64,000 nt of DNA from Pseudoalteromonas espejiana DSM 9414 (GTDB taxonomy: Bacteria; Pseudomonadota; Gammaproteobacteria; Enterobacterales; Alteromonadaceae): positions 941,001-1,005,000 of the forward strand of contig NZ_CP011028.1 of NCBI RefSeq assembly GCF_002221525.1, given 5' to 3'. Both the position numbers and the translations under genes were made by a program. The notes under the pieces were generated by a model, which saw only the letters and a program-made list of their open reading frames with translations, did not search any database and was not told the origin of the DNA. Numbering within the stretch: the stretch's first letter is position 1; every line of letters starts with the position of its first letter. Positions 26,974 to 35,574 of the stretch are shown piece by piece.

Positions 26974-27518
26974 TGCTACAAGATTTATTTATGGCATTGA
27001 GTTCTATAAACGATTACCTAAGTATTTTTATTACATGGGCTTTTGTAGTGCCATTTCTTTATAATTTCGCTAGTACAATTAACTGCCGTAATAAGCATGT
27101 AATGTATATCTCTTTGGTTATGATGCTCTCTTACACGTTTAGCCTATTTATGTTCAAAGCATCATTTATTCTTACCGGTTCAATATATTTAGATTTAGTA
27201 ATTGCAGATTTACTCACCATCTTCACGCTTGTTCGCCTATCCTATAATTATAAACATGCAAACGCCACGGCCTATTATTACCTTATTTTAGGTTTAACAT
27301 TTAATGCAATTTTACATATGGCTATGCATTACGACTATGTTGTGTTGGTTAGTTATGACTATTGGTGGTTATGGGGGGTCTATGGGGTTGGGCAGTTCTC
27401 GAGTGATTTATTAATGGCAATAGTCTTAATTATAAATAAAGACATCTTGGGCTTGGTAAAAATTAAAAAGTTTTTATTTAGTAGCCAGTTATTGCAGAAA
27501 ACGACTCAAAATAAGTAA
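26973..27518 (+). CDS. Array member 9: five-helix membrane protein, TWxF subtype
   Basis: This last paralogue (181 residues) starts at the ATG overlapping the member 8 stop. Motifs: LSIFITWAFVVPFLYNFAST, INCRNKHVMYISLVMMLSYT, IYLDLVIADLLTIFTL, YYLILGLTFNAILHMAMHYD, YDYWWLWGVYGVGQFSSDLL and INKDILGLVKIKKFLF. A proline interrupts the FAFLY block of helix 1, and the loop before helix 3 is longer. The sequence after it (CGCGC repeats at about 27528-27545) leads into the convergent coaD. It completes an uninterrupted same-strand run of nine, about 4.8 kb long. Function unknown. Confidence 0.72.
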   Translation: MLQDLFMALSSINDYLSIFITWAFVVPFLYNFASTINCRNKHVMYISLVMMLSYTFSLFMFKASFILTGSIYLDLVIADLLTIFTLVRLSYNYKHANATAYYYLILGLTFNAILHMAMHYDYVVLVSYDYWWLWGVYGVGQFSSDLLMAIVLIINKDILGLVKIKKFLFSSQLLQKTTQNK

Positions 27519-27558
27519 GGCGTATCAGCGCGCCAAAAAGCGCGCTAATGTATTTAGC

Positions 27559-28062
<504 letters not shown>

Positions 28063-28224
28063 CTATTATTTTTTGACTAGTCTATCAGTGTTTGTATTAC
28101 AAATCAGCTTAGCTCATTTTTAAAATAGTAAATTATGATGGTATTTAAACCAGCCTGATTTGTTTATACTGCAAGGCTTATATTTAGTGTAATGTAGTTT
28201 ATAAGTTAATTTGAGTAGTCGTCT

Positions 28225-28878
28225 ATGAATACCAAGGAAAAAATAATACACACCAGTATTTCATTATTTAATGAACATGGTGAGCGAGCAATATCAACTA
28301 ATCATATTGCATCACATTTAGGGATGAGCCCGGGTAATCTTTACTATCACTTTAAAAATAAAGAAGACATTATCCGACATATTTTTGCGCTTTACAGTGA
28401 ACACTTAAATACTCATTTTAAACCTATAAATGTAAATGATGATGCGTTTGAACATTTAACAGCTTACTTAGATTCGTTGTTTGAGCTAATGTGGCGGTAT
28501 CATTTCTTTTACGACAACCTAGGCGATATTCTCTCCAGAGATGAAAGCTTAAAACAAGCGTATATTGGTTTTCAGTCAACATTATTAGAGCAGGTTCGCC
28601 AAGTTATACTTGGTTTGCGCGACAGTGAAATGATCACCATAGAGGAGCAAGATGCACTAGAACTTGCTCACACGCTTAAACTAACCGTTAGTTTTTGGAC
28701 CCCTTACATTAAAGCGCGTAGGCTCAGTGGTAATTTAGCCGAGCAAGATATTTACCACGGCATTTTAAAAGTATTAGCGTTATTTAGGGCTTACAGCACT
28801 GAAAAAAGCTTAATTAAAATGAACCAGTTACGGGAAAAGTACACCCAACTTGCCGAGCAAGCACCCACACTTAGCTAG
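28225..28878 (+). CDS. TetR-family transcriptional regulator
   Basis: This 217-residue regulator has an N-terminal TetR helix-turn-helix: KIIHTSISLFNEHGERAIST followed by HIASHLGMSPGNLYYHFKNKEDI, the classic recognition helix with GNLYYHF. The C-terminal ligand domain (about residues 60-217) is helical and of a type I cannot assign to an effector. It starts ATGAATACC after a 174-base gap shared with coaD, and ends about 100 bases before thiI. TetR proteins usually repress themselves and a neighbour, but no efflux or catabolic gene is adjacent, so the target is unclear. Confidence 0.85.
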   Translation: MNTKEKIIHTSISLFNEHGERAISTNHIASHLGMSPGNLYYHFKNKEDIIRHIFALYSEHLNTHFKPINVNDDAFEHLTAYLDSLFELMWRYHFFYDNLGDILSRDESLKQAYIGFQSTLLEQVRQVILGLRDSEMITIEEQDALELAHTLKLTVSFWTPYIKARRLSGNLAEQDIYHGILKVLALFRAYSTEKSLIKMNQLREKYTQLAEQAPTLS

Positions 28879-28920
28879 CCTCCGATTAGTTGCTTAGTTC
28901 CTAGACGCAAAAATTTTTGA

Positions 28921-28926
28921 TATAAT
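28921..28926 (+). promoter_or_regulatory. Probable -10 element for thiI
   Basis: A perfect TATAAT lies 52 bases before the thiI start. A 17-base spacer upstream gives only TTCCTA as a -35, which is weak. The leader that follows is GC-rich and self-complementary (CGCGC at 28928-28932 with GCGCG at 28946-28950), a possible small hairpin. Confidence 0.45.
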
Positions 28927-28976
28927 CGCGCGCCCAATGCCTGGGAGCGCGAATTCCCGCAGTCTAAGAGTGAACT

Positions 28977-30434
28977 ATGCTTAAATTTATCGTCAAACTA
29001 CATCCTGAAATTGCCATTAAAAGCCGTTCGGTACGTAAACGCTTTACTAAAGTGTTAGAGAATAACATTAAAATTGTATTGCGCCGTGTTGACGAAAAAG
29101 TACAAGTAAGAAACAACTGGGACAACATTTCAGTCGTAACTAAGCTTGATGATGCGCAAACACGCTTAGACTTTATCGATAGCCTGCAGCGCATACCTGG
29201 AATTGTGCAATTTATTGAAGTAACCGAAACCGACTTCACTACGCTTGACGATATTTATAAAAAAACCATTGAGCTAGTAGGGCACACAATTGTTGGCAAA
29301 ACATTTTGTGTGCGCGCAAAACGCATTGGGCAACACGATTTTACTTCAACAGATTTAGAACGTTATGTTGGTGGTGGTTTAAACCAACACGTAGAAGGTG
29401 CACGCGTTAAGCTAAGTCGCCCTGAAGTAACTATTCGCTTAGAAGTAAAAGACGATAAAGCTTACATAGTAACGCAAACACATTTTGGTATGGCTGGTTT
29501 CCCACTGCCTACACAAGAAGACGTGCTTTCGCTTATGTCGGGTGGTTTTGACTCGGGTGTAGCGAGTTATCAAATGATTCGTAAAGGTGCTCGTACACAC
29601 TTTTTATTCTTTAATTTAGGTGGCGCAGCTCACGAAATTGGTGTTAAACAAGCCAGTTACTACTTATGGAAAAAGTTTAGCTCTACCCATAAAGTTAAGT
29701 TTGTAACTGTTGATTTTGAACCGGTAGTTGCTGAGATTTTAGAAAACGTAGAAAACAGCCAAATGGGTGTTGTGCTTAAGCGTATGATGATGCGCGCAGG
29801 TAGCCAAGTTGCTGAAAAACTGAATATTCAAGCACTTGTTACAGGTGAAAGCATTGGCCAGGTTTCAAGCCAAACACTGGCTAATTTAAGTGTGATTGAC
29901 CGTGTAACCGAAACGCTTATTTTACGCCCGCTAATTCAGCACGATAAACAGGAAATTATTAATATTGCTCGCCAAATTGGCACCGCAGAAATGGCCGAAA
30001 CAATGCCTGAGTACTGTGGAGTAATTTCTAAAAAGCCAACGGTTAAAGCTAAAATTGATGTTATTAAAGGCGAAGAAGAAAAGTTCGACTTTGATGTACT
30101 AAATACCGTAGTAGAAAATGCCCGCATTATGGATGTGCGCGATATTGACGTAGAAGCTAAGCAAGAGCTAAAAGAAGCAGAGTCGGTTGCTGATTTACCC
30201 GTTGGCGCCGTGGTTGTTGATATTCGCTCTCCTGAGGAAGAAGATGCAGCCCCGCTTGAGGTTGACGGCGTAGAGGTTGTGCATTTACCTTTCTTCCGTT
30301 TAGCGACTAAGTTTGGCGACCTGCCAAAAGATAAAGACTATTACCTTTACTGTGAAAGAGGGGTAATGAGTCAGTTACAGGCGCTTATATTGCATGAAGA
30401 AGGCTTTACGGGCGTTAAGGTATATCGTCCGTAA
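28977..30434 (+). CDS. thiI: tRNA 4-thiouridine synthase / thiamine sulfurtransferase ThiI
   Basis: ThiI makes 4-thiouridine at tRNA position 8 and supplies sulfur for the thiazole of thiamine. The 485-residue protein has the full long form: an N-terminal ferredoxin-like and THUMP part (to about 165), the PP-loop SGGFDSGVASY near residues 188-198, MPEYCGVISKKPTVKAK with the first redox cysteine near 345, and a C-terminal rhodanese domain. That domain ends YLYCERGVMSQLQALIL, with the persulfide cysteine near residue 460. Presence of the rhodanese domain distinguishes it from short ThiI of Gram-positives. It converges on panE. Confidence 0.96.
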   Translation: MLKFIVKLHPEIAIKSRSVRKRFTKVLENNIKIVLRRVDEKVQVRNNWDNISVVTKLDDAQTRLDFIDSLQRIPGIVQFIEVTETDFTTLDDIYKKTIELVGHTIVGKTFCVRAKRIGQHDFTSTDLERYVGGGLNQHVEGARVKLSRPEVTIRLEVKDDKAYIVTQTHFGMAGFPLPTQEDVLSLMSGGFDSGVASYQMIRKGARTHFLFFNLGGAAHEIGVKQASYYLWKKFSSTHKVKFVTVDFEPVVAEILENVENSQMGVVLKRMMMRAGSQVAEKLNIQALVTGESIGQVSSQTLANLSVIDRVTETLILRPLIQHDKQEIINIARQIGTAEMAETMPEYCGVISKKPTVKAKIDVIKGEEEKFDFDVLNTVVENARIMDVRDIDVEAKQELKEAESVADLPVGAVVVDIRSPEEEDAAPLEVDGVEVVHLPFFRLATKFGDLPKDKDYYLYCERGVMSQLQALILHEEGFTGVKVYRP

Positions 30435-30450
30435 TGTAAGGTTTATGATA

Positions 30451-30478
30451 AAGCGTGGTTTAATCCACGCTTTTTTTT
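30451..30478 (+). terminator. Terminator of thiI, overlapping the panE 3' end
   Basis: AAGCGTGG-TTTAAT-CCACGC followed by eight Ts is a strong plus-strand terminator 17 bases after thiI. The panE stop codon lies in its loop, so the right arm and T run are also panE coding sequence. Confidence 0.85.
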
Positions 30479-31362
30479 GCCTTTATTTTAGCAAGCAGCT
30501 CATTGTTTATTGGTGTATTAATATTTAAACGTCGGCCTTGCTCACTAATGTAGCCACAAATAGCGTTTATTTCAGTTTGCCGATTATGAATAACATCTTG
30601 GTGCATAGAAGAGTAGTTTTGTGCAGTGAGCGTCATTATGGTGTAAGCATTACTGAGTGCATCGGCAAGTTTAATATTGAGCTTGAGCGCCTGTGCAATA
30701 TTACATGCTTCAGTGAGTAAATTAAAAATTGTGCTGCTAAATTGCGGCGCCCTTAATTGCCCATTTTTAATATTATGCAGTGCACTTAACGGGTTAATAG
30801 CAATATTCACAAGTAACTTTTCAAATCTTAGTTGTTCAATGTTTTTTGAATAGCTCAATTGCGGCAACGGACTAAATTGCTCTAGCATCGCTTTATAATT
30901 GTTGTGAGCTTGCGTATTACATGCACCGAATATATTTTTTCCCTCTCCGGTATGCTGCACAATATACTGATTTGATTTAAATCCCGCCATGCTGGTGGTT
31001 AAAAAGTATAAAGCCTGCTCAAAGCGAAGTTCGGCGTTTAGTTGTTCAACATTACCCATTCCGTTGTGCGACAGCACAATATTACAACGTGATGATAAAA
31101 ATGGCTTTATATGTATAAAAGCATCGATCACTTGAAATGCTTTTACAGCAAATATGACGGTATCAAACGCGGGTAGCTCATTAAGTTGCTTTAAGGTAAT
31201 AAACTGCGCGTTAATTTTTTGCGAAGGCTGATTAGCTTTACAGTAAAAACGCGTATTTGCAGTGGTTTTACGTGTAAACACATATACGTTATGCGCCTTA
31301 GATAAAAAATGGCTGAGCATTAAACCTATAGCACCATCGCCAATAACAAGTATGTTAGCCAT
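30460..31362 (-). CDS. panE: 2-dehydropantoate 2-reductase PanE
   Basis: PanE (ketopantoate reductase) makes pantoate with NADPH. The 300-residue protein begins with the dinucleotide-binding ILVIGDGAIGLMLSHFL. LPAFDTVIFAVKAFQVIDA near residues 63-81 holds the conserved lysine region, and EKLLVNIAINPLSAL near 177 carries the catalytic lysine and asparagine of the C-terminal domain. Sequence identity to textbook PanE looks modest, and some family members act on other 2-keto acids, so the exact substrate is likely but not certain. It overlaps the VanZ-like gene by eight bases, so the two are co-transcribed. Confidence 0.82.
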   Translation of the reverse strand: MANILVIGDGAIGLMLSHFLSKAHNVYVFTRKTTANTRFYCKANQPSQKINAQFITLKQLNELPAFDTVIFAVKAFQVIDAFIHIKPFLSSRCNIVLSHNGMGNVEQLNAELRFEQALYFLTTSMAGFKSNQYIVQHTGEGKNIFGACNTQAHNNYKAMLEQFSPLPQLSYSKNIEQLRFEKLLVNIAINPLSALHNIKNGQLRAPQFSSTIFNLLTEACNIAQALKLNIKLADALSNAYTIMTLTAQNYSSMHQDVIHNRQTEINAICGYISEQGRRLNINTPINNELLAKIKAKKSVD

Positions 31363-31708
31363 AAGGGGTCTTTTTTCGAGGAGTAAAAATAGTTCTTAAT
31401 AAAAAATACGTTGCAGCGCCAGCAAAGTCAGCTAAAAAGTCACCCAGTGATGCTTGTCTGTAGGGAAGGGCGTCTTGCATTATTTCAATAGCCGCGCCGT
31501 ACCCTGCGAGTAGCAAAATTTGCGTATAAAGCGGTAGTTTAAATGCTTTATCCATAATAATGGCGAGTACGAAAAAAATGCCAAAGTGAGCAACTTTATC
31601 AACATGCGGAAATAAGTTAGCTACACCGCCTTTTATCTCTTTAGCAAATAAAAAGGTAAAAGCCACAATGCTAATTAAAAAAACTGCCTGATAAACACGC
31701 CGTGTCAC
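31355..31708 (-). CDS. VanZ-like family membrane protein
   Basis: This small protein of 117 residues has four predicted helices, near 6-22, 38-52, 60-75 and 88-106. The VanZ-like pattern is visible: FPHVDKVAHFGIFFVLAIIM with its D-K-x-x-H-F and, after a glycine-rich helix, AAIEIMQDALPYRQASLGDFLADFAG, with the E-x-x-Q and D-x-x-A-D-x-x-G motifs. VanZ-like proteins are poorly understood. One member raises teicoplanin resistance in enterococci, but that cannot be transferred here. Its end overlaps the start of panE. Confidence 0.75.
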   Translation of the reverse strand: MTRRVYQAVFLISIVAFTFLFAKEIKGGVANLFPHVDKVAHFGIFFVLAIIMDKAFKLPLYTQILLLAGYGAAIEIMQDALPYRQASLGDFLADFAGAATYFLLRTIFTPRKKTPYG

Positions 31709-31814
31709 GTTAAATCCTAAAACCGCTTAAAAAAGAAACCGCAGTATATCAAACTAAATTAGTATCGCACCTGAACAACTGGCAGAAAAATGTAAAGATT
31801 TATAATTTTAGCGT

Positions 31815-31820
31815 TATAAT
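31815..31820 (+). promoter_or_regulatory. Probable -10 element for yajQ
   Basis: A TATAAT lies about 40 bases before the yajQ start. No convincing -35 is seen at the expected spacing. A strong AGGAGAA ribosome site follows at 31848. Confidence 0.4.
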
Positions 31821-31858
31821 CGGCGCATAAATTTAGATTTAATAGTTAGGAGAACCCT

Positions 31859-32341
31859 ATGCCTTCATTTGATATCGTATCTGAAGTAGAAATGAACGAA
31901 GCTAAAAATGCAGTAGATAACGCAAACCGTGAGCTTGAAACGCGCTTTGATTTTAGAGGTGTTGACGCATCAATTGAGCTTAACGACAAAACAATTAAGC
32001 TTAAAGCCGAAGCCGATCAGCAGGTAATGCAGTTGTTTGATATTTTAGCGAATAAGATTTCTAAGCGTGGCATGGATGTAGCCAGCCTTGATTTACAAGA
32101 TATTACCCGCGCTGGTAAAAATGTATTTCGTAATGTTGCGCTTAAGCAAGGTATTGAAAAAGATATGGCAAAAAAAGTAGTTAAAGCCATTAAAGATTCA
32201 AAAGTTAAAGTGCAAGCTGCTATTCAAGGTGAAGAAGTTCGCGTAACAGGTAAAAAGCGTGACGACTTACAAGCGGCTATGCAAGTAGTGCGTAGCGCTG
32301 AGCTTGGTCAGCCATTTCAGTTTAAAAACTTTCGCGATTAA
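31859..32341 (+). CDS. yajQ: YajQ family nucleotide-binding protein
   Basis: The 160-residue protein starts [20 protein letters not shown], an exact family start, with AGGAGAA upstream. The conserved [18 protein letters not shown] and the C-terminal [24 protein letters not shown] are seen. It has two RNA-binding-like ferredoxin folds. Members bind nucleic acids or nucleotides. The Xanthomonas homologue is a cyclic-di-GMP-responsive transcription co-regulator, which may matter here because the window also encodes several cyclic-di-GMP enzymes. That link is inference. Confidence 0.93.
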   Translation: MPSFDIVSEVEMNEAKNAVDNANRELETRFDFRGVDASIELNDKTIKLKAEADQQVMQLFDILANKISKRGMDVASLDLQDITRAGKNVFRNVALKQGIEKDMAKKVVKAIKDSKVKVQAAIQGEEVRVTGKKRDDLQAAMQVVRSAELGQPFQFKNFRD

Positions 32342-32377
32342 TAAAAATATAGCGATTGCTTCTTAACAGCTTAATTT

Positions 32378-32413
32378 AAAAGCGTGGTTAGCAAATCTAG
32401 TAGCTACGCTTTT
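32378..32413 (+). terminator. Terminator of yajQ
   Basis: AAAAGCGTGGTTA and TAGCTACGCTTTT pair over a ten-base loop, with two G-T wobbles. The right arm ends in TTTTAA. The stem sequence closely resembles the hairpin at 43952. Confidence 0.65.
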
Positions 32414-32603
32414 AAGCAAATTATTTACCTAAAGCTCTTACACCTGCCAATGTTTGGATAATGGTAGGTAAAAAATACCTTATTAGTTTTTTACTACTTT
32501 AAATAGTTATTTCAGCCTTTTAAATCCTACCTGTGACACGGCTTTTTATATTTAGTCTATTCTTAATATTAGTTTATTTAATATTACATAATAAAGGCGT
32601 TAA

Positions 32604-33386
32604 ATGTATAAGCACCTTGTTTTTATAATTATTATTACTTGTAGCAAATTTGCTTTTGCCAAGCCAATTAATGTAGATGTGTTGGTAGAAGATGGTTATT
32701 TCCCAATAATTATCAATGCCGAAAAACAGCAGGGGCTAGCGCCTGAATTTGTCAAAATTTTAAACGAATCCCAAAGCGACTACAATTTTGTACTTAATTC
32801 ATTACCTGTGAAAAGGCTTAAAAAGTGGGTCGAGTGGGGGGAGTTCGACATGCTTTTTTTAATGGCTTTGCAATGGCTGCCAGAGACAGCGAGAAGCTCT
32901 TTAAAACAAACTCACTTTTACGTAATTGCTAAAAATGAGCTTTATACTTTATTAGAAAATTCTAATGAGCAAGCATATTTTGATAACCTAAATACGTTAA
33001 CAAAAGCAGGTGTACTTGGTTACTCGTATCGCTTTGCTAATTTTAATACCGACGCGCAGTATTTAAGTGAAGAGCACCAAGTAAGTTTGACCATTGATGA
33101 GTTTAATGTTGTTAAAATGCTGCTATTAAAACGTGCTGATGTTGGTGTGTTAAACAATATTGCCTACCAATATTTTAAAAAGAATAATATTTTTAATATG
33201 GACTTACTTTACAAAAGTAATAAACCAGACGCTATTTACGACACCCATTTTTTGGTTAATCCTAAACGCAGTAAAATTACAGAAAATCAAATGGATGAGC
33301 TATTAAATTCCCCCACCATAAAGCCGAAAATAAAAGCATTGCTGAGCGCATATGGTGTAACTTCAAGCTTTACTGAAAATAAATAA
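32604..33386 (+). CDS. Periplasmic solute-binding-like protein (family 3 fold)
   Basis: This 260-residue protein begins with a signal peptide (MYKHLVFIIIITCSKFAFAK). The mature part resembles bacterial family 3 substrate-binding proteins: NVDVLVEDGYFPIIINAE at the start, QQGLAPEFVKILNESQ, then VKRLKKWVEWGEFDMLFLM near residues 70-90, the usual place for the ligand region. No transporter permease or ATPase is adjacent, so it may be an orphan binding protein acting in sensing, as is common in Alteromonadales. Ligand unknown. A 262-base upstream gap holds the yajQ terminator, and the cobalamin riboswitch begins about 70 bases downstream. Confidence 0.65.
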   Translation: MYKHLVFIIIITCSKFAFAKPINVDVLVEDGYFPIIINAEKQQGLAPEFVKILNESQSDYNFVLNSLPVKRLKKWVEWGEFDMLFLMALQWLPETARSSLKQTHFYVIAKNELYTLLENSNEQAYFDNLNTLTKAGVLGYSYRFANFNTDAQYLSEEHQVSLTIDEFNVVKMLLLKRADVGVLNNIAYQYFKKNNIFNMDLLYKSNKPDAIYDTHFLVNPKRSKITENQMDELLNSPTIKPKIKALLSAYGVTSSFTENK

Positions 33387-33454
33387 TTGGATTTTTAGCT
33401 ATATAGACGTCCGTTGACATTTGTAAACAAACTGCTCACAATAATGGCCTATTT

Positions 33455-33624
33455 TCAAGGTGCTTGCTTAATACGGTGTATTGGTTTTAAGGTATTGAAA
33501 CTAACGGCAAGATAATCGGGAAGTTGGTGCGTTATCATGATGATTACAATCCCAACACTGCCCCCGCAACGGTAAAGTATTAATACTTATTTTAGTATTT
33601 ACTGAGTCCGGAGACCGGCCTTGA
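33455..33624 (+). ncRNA. Cobalamin (B12) riboswitch upstream of btuB
   Basis: The RF00174-type conserved core is visible in order: GGTGC at 33459-33463, AAGATAATCGGGAAGTTGGTGC near 33509-33530, the B12-box-like CACTGCCCCCGCAACGGTA at 33556-33574, and GAGTCCGGAGACCGGCC at 33604-33620. The closing P1 stem pairs TCAAGG (33455-33460) with CCTTGA (33619-33624). A CTTTGCGGTGGGCAAGGGTAGGG stretch follows and leads to the btuB ribosome site, which fits control of translation start. Adenosylcobalamin binding should lower BtuB synthesis. Confidence 0.93.
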
Positions 33625-33674
33625 TGCAATCTTACATACTTAAATCTTTGCGGTGGGCAAGGGTAGGGAACATC

Positions 33675-35504
33675 ATGCTAAATAAAACAATTCTTGGCGT
33701 TGCAATATCTGCTGCGTTGTCTTTTTCTGTATCTGCTGCAGATAACTCAATTGAAAAAATTACCGTTACTGCTAATAAATTCGAACAATCAATAAATAAC
33801 GTGTTAGCAAGCGTTAATGTGATTGAACGTAGTGAAATTGAAGCAAGCAAAGTACGTGATTTACCAACACTGTTAAGCACTCAAGTTGGTTTTCAAATTA
33901 ACCCTAATGGTGGCTTTGGGCAAACGTCGGGTGTATCACTGCGTGGTACAGGCTCGGGCGATACATTAATTTTGATTGATGGCGTACGCACAGGCTCCGC
34001 AACGCTTGGTCAAAAAGCGCTAAGCAATGTACCTCTAAATAGTATTGAACGTATTGAAATAGTGAAAGGGTCGCGTGCTGCTGTCTATGGCTCAGACGCG
34101 CTTGCAGGTGTAATTAACATAATTACCCGTGAAGCTGATAATTTATCGCTTGATGCTACGTTTGGCTCAAATGCTTATCAAAATTATCAACTTGCAGGTT
34201 CTGTTAAATCGGGCGATGTTATCTCAGCATTTAATGCAGGCTTTGAAAAAACAGATGGTTTTGATGCGCTTCAAGGTGTAGCACCAGATGACGATGGCTA
34301 TGAAAATAAAAACCTAGGTTTTAAAGTAAACTACAGTGACGAGCACTACGGCGACTTTAAATTACTAGGCCAGTACAGTGAAGGTTTTGCTGACTACGAT
34401 AGCAGCTTTAGCCCAGCGTCAAGCACTGTAGAGACAGGGGATTTTAAAAACTACCAGTTATCAGCAGGCTGGAGTAAAAATTATAAAAATCAGTCTCATA
34501 GCATCGATGTTGCGTTTGCTACCGATGACTCAGACAGCACTTACGTAGACTCTTTTACTGGCAATTCATTAACCAGTACGTTTATTACCAAGCGTTCGCA
34601 ACTTGACTACACTGGGCAATACCAAGTATCTCCACAGCTTAATTTCAGTGGTGGTGTTAACTGGTATAACGATGATGTGTCGAATAGCTCACAAGAGTTT
34701 GTTGAAGATAGCCGAGATGTACTGGCTGTTTTTGTTGGTGCTTATTACGATGCCGATAATGTACTGGCTAATTTAACCGTTCGCCAAGATGATGACGAAC
34801 AGTTTGGTGATGAAACAACTTATACTGCTGCAGCGGGTTACCATTTATCTGAAAGTGCTACATTTAGAATCAGCCAAAGCACAGGCTTTAAAGCGCCTAC
34901 CTTTAACGATTTATATTACCCCAATTTTGGCAATCCTGATTTACAACCAGAAAAATCAGTAAATCGTGAATTGGGCTTAAATGTTAATTTCGATATAGCA
35001 AAAGTAGACTTTGCACTATTTAGAAACGACATTGAAGACAAAATTGATTACGACGAAAACTTTGCATTAGCTAATATTAGCGAAGCTCGTTATGAAGGGG
35101 TTGAGTTTAGCCTTACACAGCAAATTTTAGGATTCGATAGCCACTTTAACTTTGTTTATTTAAGTGCTGAAAATAAAGAAACAGGAGACGAGCTACGTAA
35201 CGTTGCAAAACGTACCGTTAACTGGGAAATTGCAAAGAAGTTTGGCAACTTTGACGCACGTGTTGATATGCAGTACCGTAGCGATCGCCAAGGAGCTGTA
35301 ACGCGTTTGGGTTCTTACACACTTTGGAACATTGCAGGTAACTACCAAGTAAATAAACACATTGGAGTATCACTACGTGTAGAAAACTTATTTGATAGAG
35401 ACTACAACGTTGTTGATTCTAGATCTGATTTTACAACAGGTGAAGTGTATTACTACAATACCCCTGAGCGACGCTTTTTTGCCGGCGCCAGCTATCAGTT
35501 TTAA
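33675..35504 (+). CDS. btuB: TonB-dependent vitamin B12 receptor BtuB
   Basis: BtuB imports cobalamins across the outer membrane with TonB energy. I start it at the ATG at 33675, with AGGGAA seven bases upstream. This gives a clean signal peptide (MLNKTILGVAISAALSFSVSA). The frame runs back to 33621, but those codons overlap the riboswitch P1 stem and destroy the signal peptide. The mature 609-residue precursor begins with the TonB box region IEKITVTANKFEQ, then the plug domain (LRGTGSGDTLILIDGVRTG; IERIEIVKGSRAAVYGSDAL). A beta-barrel follows, ending in aromatic SYQF. The riboswitch upstream supports the B12 ligand. No btuCDF genes lie beside it. Confidence 0.93.
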   Translation: MLNKTILGVAISAALSFSVSAADNSIEKITVTANKFEQSINNVLASVNVIERSEIEASKVRDLPTLLSTQVGFQINPNGGFGQTSGVSLRGTGSGDTLILIDGVRTGSATLGQKALSNVPLNSIERIEIVKGSRAAVYGSDALAGVINIITREADNLSLDATFGSNAYQNYQLAGSVKSGDVISAFNAGFEKTDGFDALQGVAPDDDGYENKNLGFKVNYSDEHYGDFKLLGQYSEGFADYDSSFSPASSTVETGDFKNYQLSAGWSKNYKNQSHSIDVAFATDDSDSTYVDSFTGNSLTSTFITKRSQLDYTGQYQVSPQLNFSGGVNWYNDDVSNSSQEFVEDSRDVLAVFVGAYYDADNVLANLTVRQDDDEQFGDETTYTAAAGYHLSESATFRISQSTGFKAPTFNDLYYPNFGNPDLQPEKSVNRELGLNVNFDIAKVDFALFRNDIEDKIDYDENFALANISEARYEGVEFSLTQQILGFDSHFNFVYLSAENKETGDELRNVAKRTVNWEIAKKFGNFDARVDMQYRSDRQGAVTRLGSYTLWNIAGNYQVNKHIGVSLRVENLFDRDYNVVDSRSDFTTGEVYYYNTPERRFFAGASYQF

Positions 35505-35527
35505 TTATTATAGAAATGCATAAAAGA

Positions 35528-35556
35528 CAAAAGCCCGATTTTAATCGGGCTTTTTT
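35528..35556. terminator. Terminator between btuB and msrA
   Basis: AAAAGCCCGATT-TT-AATCGGGCTTTTTT is a perfect hairpin with A and T flanks between convergent genes, so it can serve both strands. Confidence 0.88.
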
Positions 35557-35574
35557 AATGTGCGTTAAATTTAT

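Noticed and set aside
22494..27518. Array as a bacteriocin locus with immunity genes
   Set aside because: The small gene has no double-glycine leader or signal, and no export or processing genes are present. It is kept only as one guess.
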